Shown: piece by piece, positions 7,832-15,803 of the stretch | Layout of the letters: each line of letters starts with the position of its first letter | How positions within the stretch are numbered: the stretch's first letter is position 1 | From: Nocardioides cavernaquae | GTDB lineage: Bacteria; Actinomycetota; Actinomycetes; Propionibacteriales; Nocardioidaceae | Direction: 5' to 3' | Length of the DNA stretch: 64,000 bases | Assembly: GCF_003600895.1 (NCBI RefSeq) | Contig: NZ_QYRP01000002.1 | Span: forward strand, 1,426,001-1,490,000 | The notes under the pieces: generated by a model | Told to the model about the DNA's origin: nothing | Seen by the model: the letters and a program-made list of their open reading frames with translations, nothing else | Databases searched by the model: none | Made by a program: the position numbers and the translations under genes

Positions 7832-8770
7832 ATGACGACCACACATGACCTGCCGATGCTGCTGATCGAGGTCGAGGTGGCTGTGGTCGAGCGGCTCACG
7901 CCGTCGTACGTCCGGGTTCAGCTGGCCTCGCCCGCCCTTGCTGACTTCGGGGTCGACGGACCGCTCTACGACCAGCGGATCAAGCTCGTCTTCCCGAACG
8001 CAGCCGGTGAGCTCGCCTCGTTCGAAGGCGCGGATGCTTCCTGGTTCGGGACCTGGCTGGACCGCCCGGTCGAGGAGCGCGGCGCCATGCGGACCTACAC
8101 CGTCCGCGAGGTGCTCGGCGCGGGTGAGGGCACCCGGGTGGTCGTCGACATCGCGCTGCACGAGCCGCCGTGCGGGCCGGGCTCGCTCTGGGCCGCGGGT
8201 GCCCGCGTCGGTGACCGCCTGGTCCTGCTGGGCCCCCGACGCGGTGTGGCCTACGGCGGCATCGAGTTCGCCCCGCCCGCGTCGTCCTCCCGCCTGCTCC
8301 TCGTCGGGGACGAGACAGCACTTCCCGCGATCGCCGCGATCCTGGCCGACCTCCCCGACACGGCCCGCGGCGCGGCGTACGTCGAGGTGCCGATCAGTGG
8401 CGACATGCAGTCCCTGGCGGCTCCTCCGGGGGTGGCCGTGACCTGGCTGCCGCGCAACGGGGCAGAGCGGAGTACGCGGTTGATCGCTGCGGTCACCAGT
8501 CACCTGGGTGCGCCGGTGGCTGCGGTCGCGGTCGATCCTGACGAGATCGACCCGGATCTGTGGGAGACCCCGACCTACTCGTCGTCAGGCGAGGCGATCC
8601 CCGAATCCGGCGAGGAGGCGCAGGCCCTCGACGGGCTCTATGCGTGGATCGCGGGCGAGTCGGCGATGGTGACGGCCCTGCGCCGGCACCTGGTGCGTGA
8701 CCTCGGCGTCGACCGTCGTCAGGTGGCTTTCATGGGCTACTGGCGCGTCGGCGTGTCCATGAAGTCCTGA
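7832..8770 (+). CDS. Siderophore-interacting protein (FAD/NAD(P)H ferric-siderophore reductase)
   Basis: A 312-residue flavoprotein that reduces ferric siderophores in the cytoplasm to release iron. The FAD-binding motif R87-T-Y-T of the ViuB/SIP family is present, followed by PPCGPGSLWAAGARVGDRLVLLGPR. The C-terminal NAD(P)H-binding/SIP domain carries LLLVGDETALPAIAAIL and AWIAGESAMVTALRRHLV, ending in MGYWRVG. The ATG at 7832 has a GGAGGG site 6 nt upstream; the frame is open to 7763. It is preceded by tandem iron boxes and a strong leader hairpin, so iron repression is very likely. The stop codon is immediately followed by a 22-bp tandem repeat array. Confidence 0.93.
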   Translation: MTTTHDLPMLLIEVEVAVVERLTPSYVRVQLASPALADFGVDGPLYDQRIKLVFPNAAGELASFEGADASWFGTWLDRPVEERGAMRTYTVREVLGAGEGTRVVVDIALHEPPCGPGSLWAAGARVGDRLVLLGPRRGVAYGGIEFAPPASSSRLLLVGDETALPAIAAILADLPDTARGAAYVEVPISGDMQSLAAPPGVAVTWLPRNGAERSTRLIAAVTSHLGAPVAAVAVDPDEIDPDLWETPTYSSSGEAIPESGEEAQALDGLYAWIAGESAMVTALRRHLVRDLGVDRRQVAFMGYWRVGVSMKS

Positions 8771-8836
8771 CGTCGACACGTCGCAAGTTCGGCGTCGACA
8801 CGGCGCGAGTTCGGCGTCGACACGGCGCAAGTTCGG
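8771..8836 (+). repeat. 22-bp repeat array, locus A (3 direct units)
   Basis: Three contiguous 22-bp units (8771-8792, 8793-8814, 8815-8836) share the core CGTCGACACGGCGCRA followed by a GTTC tail and GG. The first base of the array is the base right after the stop codon of the siderophore-interacting protein gene. The same unit recurs at 50.2-50.5 kb and 60.4-60.5 kb. The array lies in the 90-bp gap before the convergent small gene at 8861-9136. Confidence 0.95.
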
Positions 8837-8860
8837 TGCTCCGGTGATGGAGCCGCTGAG

Positions 8861-9136
8861 TCAGTGGCTGTTGGCGGAGTGGCTGGCGTCCGCGAGCTTC
8901 GACGCGGCCATCTCCGGCGGGAGCTGGATGCCGATCTGGAACGTGTACACCGTGTCGCTCAGCTGGAACTGAATCGCGATCACCCGGCCCGAGTGGAACA
9001 GCTCAGAGTCCGGGTCCTTCAGGACCACCCGCTCGAGCAGCTCGAGACCGCGGTCCAGCCCGAGCGTCGAGTGGAGCGCGAGCAGCGAACGGTCACGCAG
9101 TGCCACGGCGTCGAGGGTGGCGAGGACGAGTTCCAT
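8861..9136 (-). CDS. Small conserved-looking hypothetical protein (91 aa)
   Basis: I do not recognise the family. The 91-residue protein is acidic to neutral, with a leucine-rich N-terminal half (LDAVALRDRSLLALHSTLGLDRGLELLERVVL). The C-terminal half has a strand-like pattern (GRVIAIQFQLSDTVYTFQIGIQLPPEM). It has no signal peptide or membrane segment. Coding is supported by strong third-position GC bias, an ATG start and a position downstream of the large Fe-S oxidoreductase gene on the same strand, though a hairpin lies between them. Its 3' end faces the repeat array after the siderophore-interacting protein gene. Confidence 0.6.
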   Translation of the reverse strand: MELVLATLDAVALRDRSLLALHSTLGLDRGLELLERVVLKDPDSELFHSGRVIAIQFQLSDTVYTFQIGIQLPPEMAASKLADASHSANSH

Positions 9137-9218
9137 GCCTGCTACAACGACCGATGCCCGCTCTTGGTACGCCGAGTGGTTGCGGCAGTACCCCGGCGGG
9201 CTGTGGCGGCGGTGCGTA

Positions 9219-9293
9219 GGGCCCGGACCGACGGCCCCGGGGGTTTAGGCCCCGGTGGTGGCGGCGTGCTGGGCCCGGATCGACGGTCCCGGG
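9219..9293. repeat. Imperfect 23-bp direct repeat pair
   Basis: The 23 bp at 9219-9241 and 9271-9293 agree at 21 positions (both begin GGGCCCGGA and end CCCGGG) with a 52-bp period. Weaker similarity extends a few bases upstream (GGCGG). They lie in the 227-bp gap between the small gene (8861-9136) and the Fe-S oxidoreductase gene. A local hairpin, CCGGGG/CCCCGG (9237-9242 and 9250-9255), overlaps the first copy. Confidence 0.8.
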
Positions 9294-9316
9294 CACGTTG
9301 GCCCCACGCGCAATGG

Positions 9317-9352
9317 CGAGCGGCCGCCCCGATTGCCCGGGACGGCCGCTCG
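9317..9352 (-). terminator. Hairpin terminator after the EtfD-like gene
   Basis: CGAGCGGCCG (9317-9326) pairs perfectly with 9343-9352 around a 16-nt GC-rich loop, 11 bp beyond the stop codon of the EtfD-like gene. There is no T-tract, as is common in actinobacterial terminators. Confidence 0.6.
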
Positions 9353-9363
9353 TGTGGAGCTGA

Positions 9364-12300
9364 TCAGAGGTCGAACAGCGACGATGCTCCGTGGATGTCC
9401 GCGTCGGTGCGGGGCGTGTTCGTCGCACCGCTCGACTTCGGGGCGTCGGCCGTCTCGGCCTCGGGCGCTGAAGCCGGGGCAGGAGCCTCGGCAGCAGGCG
9501 CGTCGTCCGCGTCCAGGATCGTCTCCGGGTCCTCGGCAAGCGCGTCGGCCGGAGCCTCCGCGACGGCCTCGGGCTCTTCTGCAACCTCGGGCGCCGACTC
9601 CTCGACGACCTCAGCAGCGGGTTCCTCGGGAGCCGCCACCGGGGCAGCAGCGGCAGCCGGAGCAGCAGCGGCCGGAGCCGGGATGTCGAAGAGCGACCCG
9701 CCAGCGTTGATGTCGACAGCCGGGGCGGCAGGAGCCGCCGGAGCGTCCACAGCGGAAGCTGTCTCCACGGGAGCAGCAGGGGCCTCGGCAGCGGGAGCGG
9801 CCGGAGCCGCGGGTGCAGCAGCCGGAGACTCCGCGGCGGGGGCCGCCTCGGCCTTGGGAGCCGGAACAGCGGGAGCCGCGATGTCGAACAGCGACCCGCC
9901 CATGCCCAGATCAGCAGCCGGCTTCGCCTCGGCCTTCGGCGCCGCGGGGGCCGACGGTGCGGCCGGTTCCGTCGGAGCCACGTCGAAGAGCGAGCCACCA
10001 GCAGCCGGGGCTGCGGGAGCGGCCGGAGTTGCTTCAGCGGGAGCAGGCGTGTCGAAAAGCGAGCCACCCGGAGCAGGCTTGGCCGGCTCGGCAGCTGGCG
10101 CCGGGGTGTCGAAGAGCGACGAGCCGCTCGAGGCTGGAGCTGCGGGCGCAGCCGGCTCAGCAGCAGGAGCATCGCCGAAGAGCGAACCACCCGAAGCCGG
10201 AGCTGCCGGAGCAGCAGGCGCGTCACCGAAGAGCGAAGACCCGCCAGCAGCCGGAGCAGCTGGAGCAGCAGGCGCGTCACCGAACAGCGAAGACCCAGCT
10301 GCAGCCGGAGCAGCACATGCGGCAGCAGCCGGCGTACCAGCGTCAGCCTTGGCGGCCGGAGCGGCCGGAGCGGCCGCAGGGGCCTCGACGGGCGCCTCGC
10401 CCGGCTTGTACTTCGTCGCCTGCTCGCCCTTGACCGACGCGAGCAGCATCTGCGCGACGTCGAGGACCTCGACCTCCGTGCGGGCGTCGCCGTCCGCCTG
10501 GAGCTTGGTCAGGCCGTCGGCCAGCATGACGCGGCAGAACGGGCAGCCGACGGCGATCTGGTCAGCGCCAGTGCCCACGGCTTCCGTGGTGCGGTTGACG
10601 TTGATGCGCTCGCCGATGGTCTCTTCCATCCACATGCGCGCGCCGCCGGCGCCACAGCAGAAGGACTTCTCCTTGGTCCGCTCCATCTCGATGACGTTGG
10701 CGCCGGGAAGGATCTCGAGCAGGTCGCGCGGGGGCGTGTAGACCTGGTTGTGCCGACCCAGGAAGCAGGGGTCGTGGTACGTGATCGAGCGCTGGTGGGC
10801 GCCTTCACCCGTCGCCACCGGCGTCAGCTTGCCCTCGCGCACGAGGCGGTTGAGCAGCTGGGTGTGGTGCACGACCTCGAGCTCGATGCCGAGGTCCTTG
10901 TACTCGTTCTTGAGCGTGTTGAAGCAGTGGGCACAGGTCGAGACGACCTTCTTGACCTTGAACTCCTTGAACGTCTCGATGTTCTGCTGGGCCAGGCCCT
11001 GGAACACGAACTCGTTGCCCGCGCGGCGAGCGGAGTCACCGGTGCAGGTCTCGCCGTTGCCGAGTACGCCGAAGCTGACGCCGGCGATGTCGAGCAGCTC
11101 CGCGACAGCGCGGGTGGTCTTCTTGGCGCGGTCTTCATAGGCACCGGCGCAGCCGACCCAGAACAGCCACTCGACCGAGTCCAGGTCCTCGATGTCGTCG
11201 CCGACGACCTTGACGTCGAACGGGAGGCCCTGCGCCCAGTCCATGCGCGCGTTGGGGTTCATGTTCCACGGGTTGCCCTTGTTCTCAAGGCCCTTGAACA
11301 GGCCGTTGAGCTCCGCGGGGAAGTTCGACTCGACGAGCACCTGGTAGCGGCGCATGTCGATGAAGTGATCGACGTGCTCGATGTCGACCGGGCACTGCTG
11401 GACGCAGGCGCCACAGTTGGTGCAGGACCACAGGGCGTCGGCGTCGATGACGAAGTCGCCGCCCTCGGGGTTGTAGAACCAGTCCTGGGCGTCCTCGACA
11501 TGGCCTTCGACCGAAGGGGCGGAGCCGACCAGCACGCGGTCGGCGGCACCGGGGGCACCGGCGGCCTTCTCGTAGGCGTGCTCGCGCAGGCCCATCATCA
11601 TCAGCTTCGGGGAGAGCGGCTTCTCGGTCGCCCAGGCGGGGCACTGCGACTGGCAACGACCGCACTCGGTGCAGGTCGTGAAGTCGAGGATGCCCTTCCA
11701 GGAGAAGTCCTCGATCGAGCCGACACCGAGGACCGAGTCCTCGTCGAGGTCGTCGATGTCCTCGAGGGTGATCGCCTTGCCGCCCGAGGTGAGGGGCTTG
11801 GCGGCGCCGAGCGCGGTGCGGCCGGACGACTCACGCTTGAAGAAGATGTTGAACCAGGCGGTGAAGCGGTGCCAGGCGACACCCATCGTCAGGTTGGAGG
11901 AGATGACCATCAGCCAGACCATGGCCGAGGTGATCTTGAGCATCGCGATGACGAAGATCCAGTCCTCGATCGCGCCGATGTTCTCGTGGCCGGTCGGGAA
12001 GAGGTTCGCGAAGTACTGCGCGAGCGGGAAGTGGAAGCCGCTGGCCTGGTCGGCGTGCTCGCCGCCGTGGGCCTGGATCAGGTTGTACTCCGCGCCACGG
12101 ATGAAGAGGATCGCGATCGACTCGAAGAAGACCATCGCCTCGACGAAGTACGCCTGCCACATCGTCGAGCCGTAGAAGCGGGTCGAGCGCGACGGGTTGC
12201 GCGAGGGGCGCTTGCAGAGGCGGTAGATGACCAGCGGGATGATCGCCAGCGCGCCGAGGAGGCCGATGAACTCGGAGACCCACTCGAAGAGGAAGAAGTG

Positions 12301-12627
12301 GCCGATGATCGGCCACGCGAAGTCCGGCTTGAAGAGCTGGAAGAAGCCCTGCATGACTGCCGTCGACAGGATCAGGAACGCCATGTAGGCGAACCAGTGC
12401 AGCGCGCCGACCCACCAGATCTGGAGCATGCGCGTGTGGAGGAACGTCTCCTTGAGCATGTTCAGTCCGCGGGCGACGGGCCGGTCGGTGCGGCCGGAGG
12501 CCGACTGGCCGACCTTGAGCACCTTGAGCATCGCGCGGACGGCACGGGTCGTCATCGCAACAGCGACGACGCTGACGGACAGGCTCACCACGATGGCGAT
12601 GATCTGCATCAGGGACATGGATGACAT
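9364..12627 (-). CDS. etfD: Membrane Fe-S oxidoreductase, EtfD-like (Rv0338c family), with SLF(D/G)-repeat tail
   Basis: A 1087-residue protein. The N-terminal about 265 residues hold some six membrane segments of the nitrate-reductase-gamma type. Two ferredoxin-type Cys clusters follow (319-322-325-329 and 402-405-408-412). Next come two CCG domains with HDPCFLGR and SFCCGAGGARMW, the layout of HdrD-like iron-sulfur oxidoreductases. The M. tuberculosis homologue Rv0338c (EtfD) accepts electrons from EtfBA for menaquinone during fatty-acid oxidation. From about residue 745 the protein is an Ala/Pro-rich low-complexity tail of about 340 residues carrying nine SLFG/SLFD motifs, the last at the C-terminus. 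The ATG at 12627 has GAGGAG 10 nt upstream; a GTG at 12645 is in frame. Confidence 0.9.
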   Translation of the reverse strand: MSSMSLMQIIAIVVSLSVSVVAVAMTTRAVRAMLKVLKVGQSASGRTDRPVARGLNMLKETFLHTRMLQIWWVGALHWFAYMAFLILSTAVMQGFFQLFKPDFAWPIIGHFFLFEWVSEFIGLLGALAIIPLVIYRLCKRPSRNPSRSTRFYGSTMWQAYFVEAMVFFESIAILFIRGAEYNLIQAHGGEHADQASGFHFPLAQYFANLFPTGHENIGAIEDWIFVIAMLKITSAMVWLMVISSNLTMGVAWHRFTAWFNIFFKRESSGRTALGAAKPLTSGGKAITLEDIDDLDEDSVLGVGSIEDFSWKGILDFTTCTECGRCQSQCPAWATEKPLSPKLMMMGLREHAYEKAAGAPGAADRVLVGSAPSVEGHVEDAQDWFYNPEGGDFVIDADALWSCTNCGACVQQCPVDIEHVDHFIDMRRYQVLVESNFPAELNGLFKGLENKGNPWNMNPNARMDWAQGLPFDVKVVGDDIEDLDSVEWLFWVGCAGAYEDRAKKTTRAVAELLDIAGVSFGVLGNGETCTGDSARRAGNEFVFQGLAQQNIETFKEFKVKKVVSTCAHCFNTLKNEYKDLGIELEVVHHTQLLNRLVREGKLTPVATGEGAHQRSITYHDPCFLGRHNQVYTPPRDLLEILPGANVIEMERTKEKSFCCGAGGARMWMEETIGERINVNRTTEAVGTGADQIAVGCPFCRVMLADGLTKLQADGDARTEVEVLDVAQMLLASVKGEQATKYKPGEAPVEAPAAAPAAPAAKADAGTPAAAACAAPAAAGSSLFGDAPAAPAAPAAGGSSLFGDAPAAPAAPASGGSLFGDAPAAEPAAPAAPASSGSSLFDTPAPAAEPAKPAPGGSLFDTPAPAEATPAAPAAPAAGGSLFDVAPTEPAAPSAPAAPKAEAKPAADLGMGGSLFDIAAPAVPAPKAEAAPAAESPAAAPAAPAAPAAEAPAAPVETASAVDAPAAPAAPAVDINAGGSLFDIPAPAAAAPAAAAAPVAAPEEPAAEVVEESAPEVAEEPEAVAEAPADALAEDPETILDADDAPAAEAPAPASAPEAETADAPKSSGATNTPRTDADIHGASSLFDL

Positions 12628-12742
12628 GAAGGAAAAGCTCCTCACGAGACAGGGCCCATGGCGCGGGCTGTCGGCATCCTACCGGCGCGTATCCCCGAGA
12701 TTTCCATGCCACGGAATGGTCTTGTTTCCGTGACGTTCCTTG

Positions 12743-12758
12743 CTTAGGTAACCCTAAG
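12743..12758. promoter_or_regulatory. Inverted repeat CTTAGG-TAAC-CCTAAG upstream of the EtfD-like gene
   Basis: A perfect 6-bp inverted repeat with a 4-nt spacer lies about 115 bp upstream of the EtfD-like start and 8 bp past the stop of the MFS gene. The TTAGG/CCTAA arms resemble DtxR/IdeR half-sites, but the spacer is 4 rather than 9 bp, so it is probably a different operator or a small terminator for the MFS gene. Confidence 0.4.
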
Positions 12759-12765
12759 TCGCAGG

Positions 12766-14040
12766 TCAGGCCCGGTTTTCGCCCGTCACCAGCCGATATC
12801 GGAGGAAGGACGGCACGGCCAGGGCTGCCGCCAGCGTGAGGATCACCACGAGTACGCCGCCCGCTGCGGCCGTCGCGGGCGCTCCGGCCAGTCCTGCTGC
12901 ACTGCCGTGGGCCACGTCGGCGATCCGGGGACCTCCCACCACGACGACGATGAAGACACCCTGGAGTCGTCCGCGGACCGCATCGGAGGCAGCCGACTGC
13001 AGCATGCTCGTGCGGAATGCAGCAGAGGACATGTCGGCGGCTCCTCCTGCGATCAGGCAGGCGATGGCGATCGCGAGCCAGATCATCGAGGCGCCGGGTG
13101 ACGCGGCCGCGCAGGCAAGTCCGAAGCCGGTGATGGCCACGCCCCAGACCACGACGGCGATCACGACGGCGAGCCCCTGACGGCGTACGCGGGAGACCCA
13201 GCCGGAGAAGACGCCGCCGACGACCGCGCCGATCGGGATGGCGGCGAAGAGCAGCGCGAAGGCGAGACCGCCGCCCGTCGGGCCGCCGAACTGCTCGTGC
13301 GCGAGTTGCGGGAAGAGCGCGCGTGGCATGCCGAAGACCATCGCGATCAGGTCGACGACGAACGACATCATCAGCACCGGCTGGGTCGCCAGGTAGGTGA
13401 AGCCGCCGATCACGGAACGGAGCCCGGGCGAGACGGTGACGCCTTCGACGGGGAGCCGGGGGAGCAGCACCACTGCGCGGAGTGTGGCGAGCAGGGTCAG
13501 CGTGTCGATGCCGTAGAGCCAGGCGAAGCCGAGCGGCGGGATCAGCGCTCCGCCGATCAGCGGGCCGGCGATGCCGCCGGCCATCAGCAGGGTCATGTTG
13601 AGCGAGTTCGCCGCGGGCAGGAGGTCAGCGGGGAGCAGCCGTGGCAGCGCGGCCGACCGAGCCGGCTGGTTGACCGCGAGGAACGCCTGCTGCACCGCAA
13701 AGAGCCCGAGCAGGAACCACACGCTCTCGAGGTGGAGCGCCGCCTGCGCCCAGAACCCGGCGCTGGTGAGGATCAGGCCAAGGGTCGTGACGATGAGGAT
13801 CGTCCGGCGGTCGAAGTGGTCGGCGAGCGCGCCGCCCCACAGGCCGAAAACGATCAGCGGCACCAGGCCGAACAGGCCGCTCAACCCGACGTACGCCGAG
13901 GAGCCGGTGATCGCGTAGATCTGTGCCGCAACCGCGACCACCGTGAGCTGGGCACCGATGACGGTGATGACGTTGGCCGTCCAGAGCCGCCGGAAGTGGG
14001 CGTTGCGCAGCGGCCGGGTGTCAGCGAGGAAGCGGCTCAC
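12766..14040 (-). CDS. MFS transporter (EntS/MefA-like exporter)
   Basis: A 424-residue major facilitator with about 12 membrane segments. The loop between segments 2 and 3 carries the MFS signature region GGALADHFDRRTILI. The sequence MLLMAGGIAGPLIGGAL and the acidic cytoplasmic loops resemble the enterobactin-exporter/macrolide-efflux branch. The GTG at 14040 overlaps the stop of the upstream MFS gene by 4 bp, so the two transporters are co-translated. The long open frame extending upstream to 15018 lies opposite or within the neighbouring MFS gene and is not coding. The substrate is unknown; export of a small lipophilic compound or siderophore is possible. Confidence 0.85.
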   Translation of the reverse strand: MSRFLADTRPLRNAHFRRLWTANVITVIGAQLTVVAVAAQIYAITGSSAYVGLSGLFGLVPLIVFGLWGGALADHFDRRTILIVTTLGLILTSAGFWAQAALHLESVWFLLGLFAVQQAFLAVNQPARSAALPRLLPADLLPAANSLNMTLLMAGGIAGPLIGGALIPPLGFAWLYGIDTLTLLATLRAVVLLPRLPVEGVTVSPGLRSVIGGFTYLATQPVLMMSFVVDLIAMVFGMPRALFPQLAHEQFGGPTGGGLAFALLFAAIPIGAVVGGVFSGWVSRVRRQGLAVVIAVVVWGVAITGFGLACAAASPGASMIWLAIAIACLIAGGAADMSSAAFRTSMLQSAASDAVRGRLQGVFIVVVVGGPRIADVAHGSAAGLAGAPATAAAGGVLVVILTLAAALAVPSFLRYRLVTGENRA

Positions 14041-15233
14041 GTGAGCGGTCGCTCCTGCCGGACCGGCACCAGCCCGATCGCGAGCATCGGGAAGAGCGCA
14101 GCGAGGGCGAATGTCGCCGGGTAGCCGAGCAGCGTGATCGTGGCGCCCGCGGCGGGGGCGCAGATCGCGGCGGTGACGTACTGCGCCGTGTTGTGTACGC
14201 CGAGTGAGCGCCCGCTCCAGAACGGCCCGGCCCGCTCGGCGACGGCAGTGAACGCAAGGCCGTTGTCCGCGACCGTGACGATGGTGGCGAGGGCGAGGAG
14301 CGCGATCGAGACGGTCCAGCCCAGCCAGGCCGTGAGCCCGAGCAGTGCCATCGTGAGCGAGGCCGCGATCGCGATCCAGCGCAGCGGACGCATGCGCCCG
14401 CCGACCATGTCGGAGAGCTGGCCGGAGGCGATGCGGCCGAGGGCTCCGAGGACCTGGGTGCCGGCAACGAGCGCGCCAGCGGCGGCGGGCTCCCAACCGC
14501 GGTCGTCCAGCAGCCAGACGAGCGCGTAGGTCCAGACCAGGAACTGCGGCACGACCAGCAGGACCGAGGAGGTGTGGATCTTCCGGAGGTAGGAGTCGGC
14601 GCGGTAGGGGTTCGGGGCCGGGCTGGTGGCGCGGTCCGGGCGGGGTGGGTCGATCACCACGACGAAGACCGCGGCGGCGGCGACGGCAGCCGCGATCGCC
14701 GGCACAGCCAGAGCAACCGAGATGCCGTGCTCGTCCGCGAGGACCGCGATCGAGATGGCGGCGATGCCGACGCCGGCCGGTTGGGCCATCTGCCGGATCC
14801 CCATCGCCAGGCCGCGCCGCTCGGGCGGGAACCAGCCCACCACCACCCGGCCACTCGCGCTCGCGGTGCTCGCGGCGGCGGCTCCGGCGCAGAAGAGTGC
14901 GATCGCCAGGGCCGGAGTGCTGTCGGTGAGCGCGGCACCCACCCCGGCCAGGCAGGTCAGGCCGAGGCCCGCGAGGAGCGCGACACGCTCCCCGAGCCTG
15001 TCCACGACGACGCCCCACAGCACGAGCGTGCAGACCACGCCGATCATCGACATCGCGGCGACGGTCCCGGCCTCGGTCAGTGTCAGTCCCCGGCGCGCGA
15101 CCAGGACCGGGATCAGGAACGCCGGTCCGTGGATCGTGACCGCAGCAGCGGCCTGTGCTGCGGTGCTGACGCCGAGCATCGCCCAGCGGCGGCCGTCGCT
15201 GATCTCGCGGGCGGCGACGGCGGACTGGGGCAC
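14037..15233 (-). CDS. MFS transporter (oxalate/formate or nitrate-type permease fold)
   Basis: A 398-residue major facilitator with about 12 membrane segments. The signature VVDRLGERVALLAGLG sits in the loop after segment 2, and GRVVVGWFPPERRGLAMGIRQMAQPAG in the segment 4-5 region. The latter WFPPERRGLAMG motif is typical of the MFS branch containing NarK/oxalate-formate-type carriers. It starts with GTG at 15233, and its stop overlaps the start of the second MFS gene by 4 bp. Two different MFS genes in a coupled pair could form an import/export or heteromeric system, but that is inference. Confidence 0.83.
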   Translation of the reverse strand: MPQSAVAAREISDGRRWAMLGVSTAAQAAAAVTIHGPAFLIPVLVARRGLTLTEAGTVAAMSMIGVVCTLVLWGVVVDRLGERVALLAGLGLTCLAGVGAALTDSTPALAIALFCAGAAAASTASASGRVVVGWFPPERRGLAMGIRQMAQPAGVGIAAISIAVLADEHGISVALAVPAIAAAVAAAAVFVVVIDPPRPDRATSPAPNPYRADSYLRKIHTSSVLLVVPQFLVWTYALVWLLDDRGWEPAAAGALVAGTQVLGALGRIASGQLSDMVGGRMRPLRWIAIAASLTMALLGLTAWLGWTVSIALLALATIVTVADNGLAFTAVAERAGPFWSGRSLGVHNTAQYVTAAICAPAAGATITLLGYPATFALAALFPMLAIGLVPVRQERPLT

Positions 15234-15303
15234 CGGTCCATTGTCCTTCGGCGCGCCCGGGTCCCCGGTGATTTGTCAGCCCGGTGGGACAGCTGGCTCC
15301 GGC

Positions 15304-15768
15304 TCAGACGGGTGGACGCCCATGGGCGAGCAGCTTGCCCGACGGTGCATCCCAGGCAGTCAGCTCGATCACGGCGACGCACGAGGTCGGCATCGGCGCG
15401 TAGGTCCCGGTCAGCGCCTCGACGATCGCCTCGACGCCGGGGTTGTGCCCGACCAGCGCCACCGTGCTCAAGGACGTGGGCAGCGAGCGGATGACCGCGA
15501 GCAGCTCGTGGTCCCACGCGGCGTACACGCGCTCGTCGAGGGAGATCGGCGGTGGCGTGGCCAGCTCACCCGCGATCAGGTCCCACGTGGTCGCGGCGCG
15601 GACCGCGGGGGAGACCACGGCCAGGTCGATCACGGGGTGGTGCGCAGCGATCCAGGAACCCGACTCAGGGGCCTGGCGTCGGCCGCGCTTGCCGAGCGGT
15701 CGCTCACGATCCGGCTCGTCTCCGGCCCAGTCCGACTTCGCGTGCCGGACCACGATCAGCGTCTTCAC
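15304..15768 (-). CDS. Histidine phosphatase, SixA-like
   Basis: A 154-residue enzyme of the histidine phosphatase superfamily. The N-terminal catalytic motif is R8-H9-A-K-S-D-W, and the second catalytic histidine is H108 in LVGHNPG. Arg59-region residues (SPAVRAATTWDLIAGEL) complete the phosphate pocket. Length and the RHAKSDW motif match phosphohistidine phosphatase SixA, which dephosphorylates His-containing phosphotransfer proteins, but actinobacterial members are uncharacterised. The GTG at 15768 was chosen because the first strand begins there; the frame is open to 15807. It precedes the MFS pair on the same strand with 70 bp between. Confidence 0.85.
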   Translation of the reverse strand: MKTLIVVRHAKSDWAGDEPDRERPLGKRGRRQAPESGSWIAAHHPVIDLAVVSPAVRAATTWDLIAGELATPPPISLDERVYAAWDHELLAVIRSLPTSLSTVALVGHNPGVEAIVEALTGTYAPMPTSCVAVIELTAWDAPSGKLLAHGRPPV

Positions 15769-15803
15769 GCGGCACAGGGTGCCATGACCAGATGAACTCC
15801 CGG

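Noticed and set aside
8771..8836. Possible CRISPR array
   Set aside because: The 22-bp units are directly contiguous with no spacers, occur as both direct and inverted sets at several loci, and there are no cas genes in the window.
9364..10395. DNA-clamp-binding motifs in the SLFD tail
   Set aside because: SLF resembles part of the beta-clamp-binding pentapeptide, but the leading Gln is absent in all nine copies and the protein is a membrane redox enzyme.
12743..12758. DtxR/IdeR iron box before the EtfD-like gene
   Set aside because: The TTAGG and CCTAA arms are present, but the spacer is 4 bp instead of 9, so it does not fit the consensus; kept only as an unassigned palindrome.
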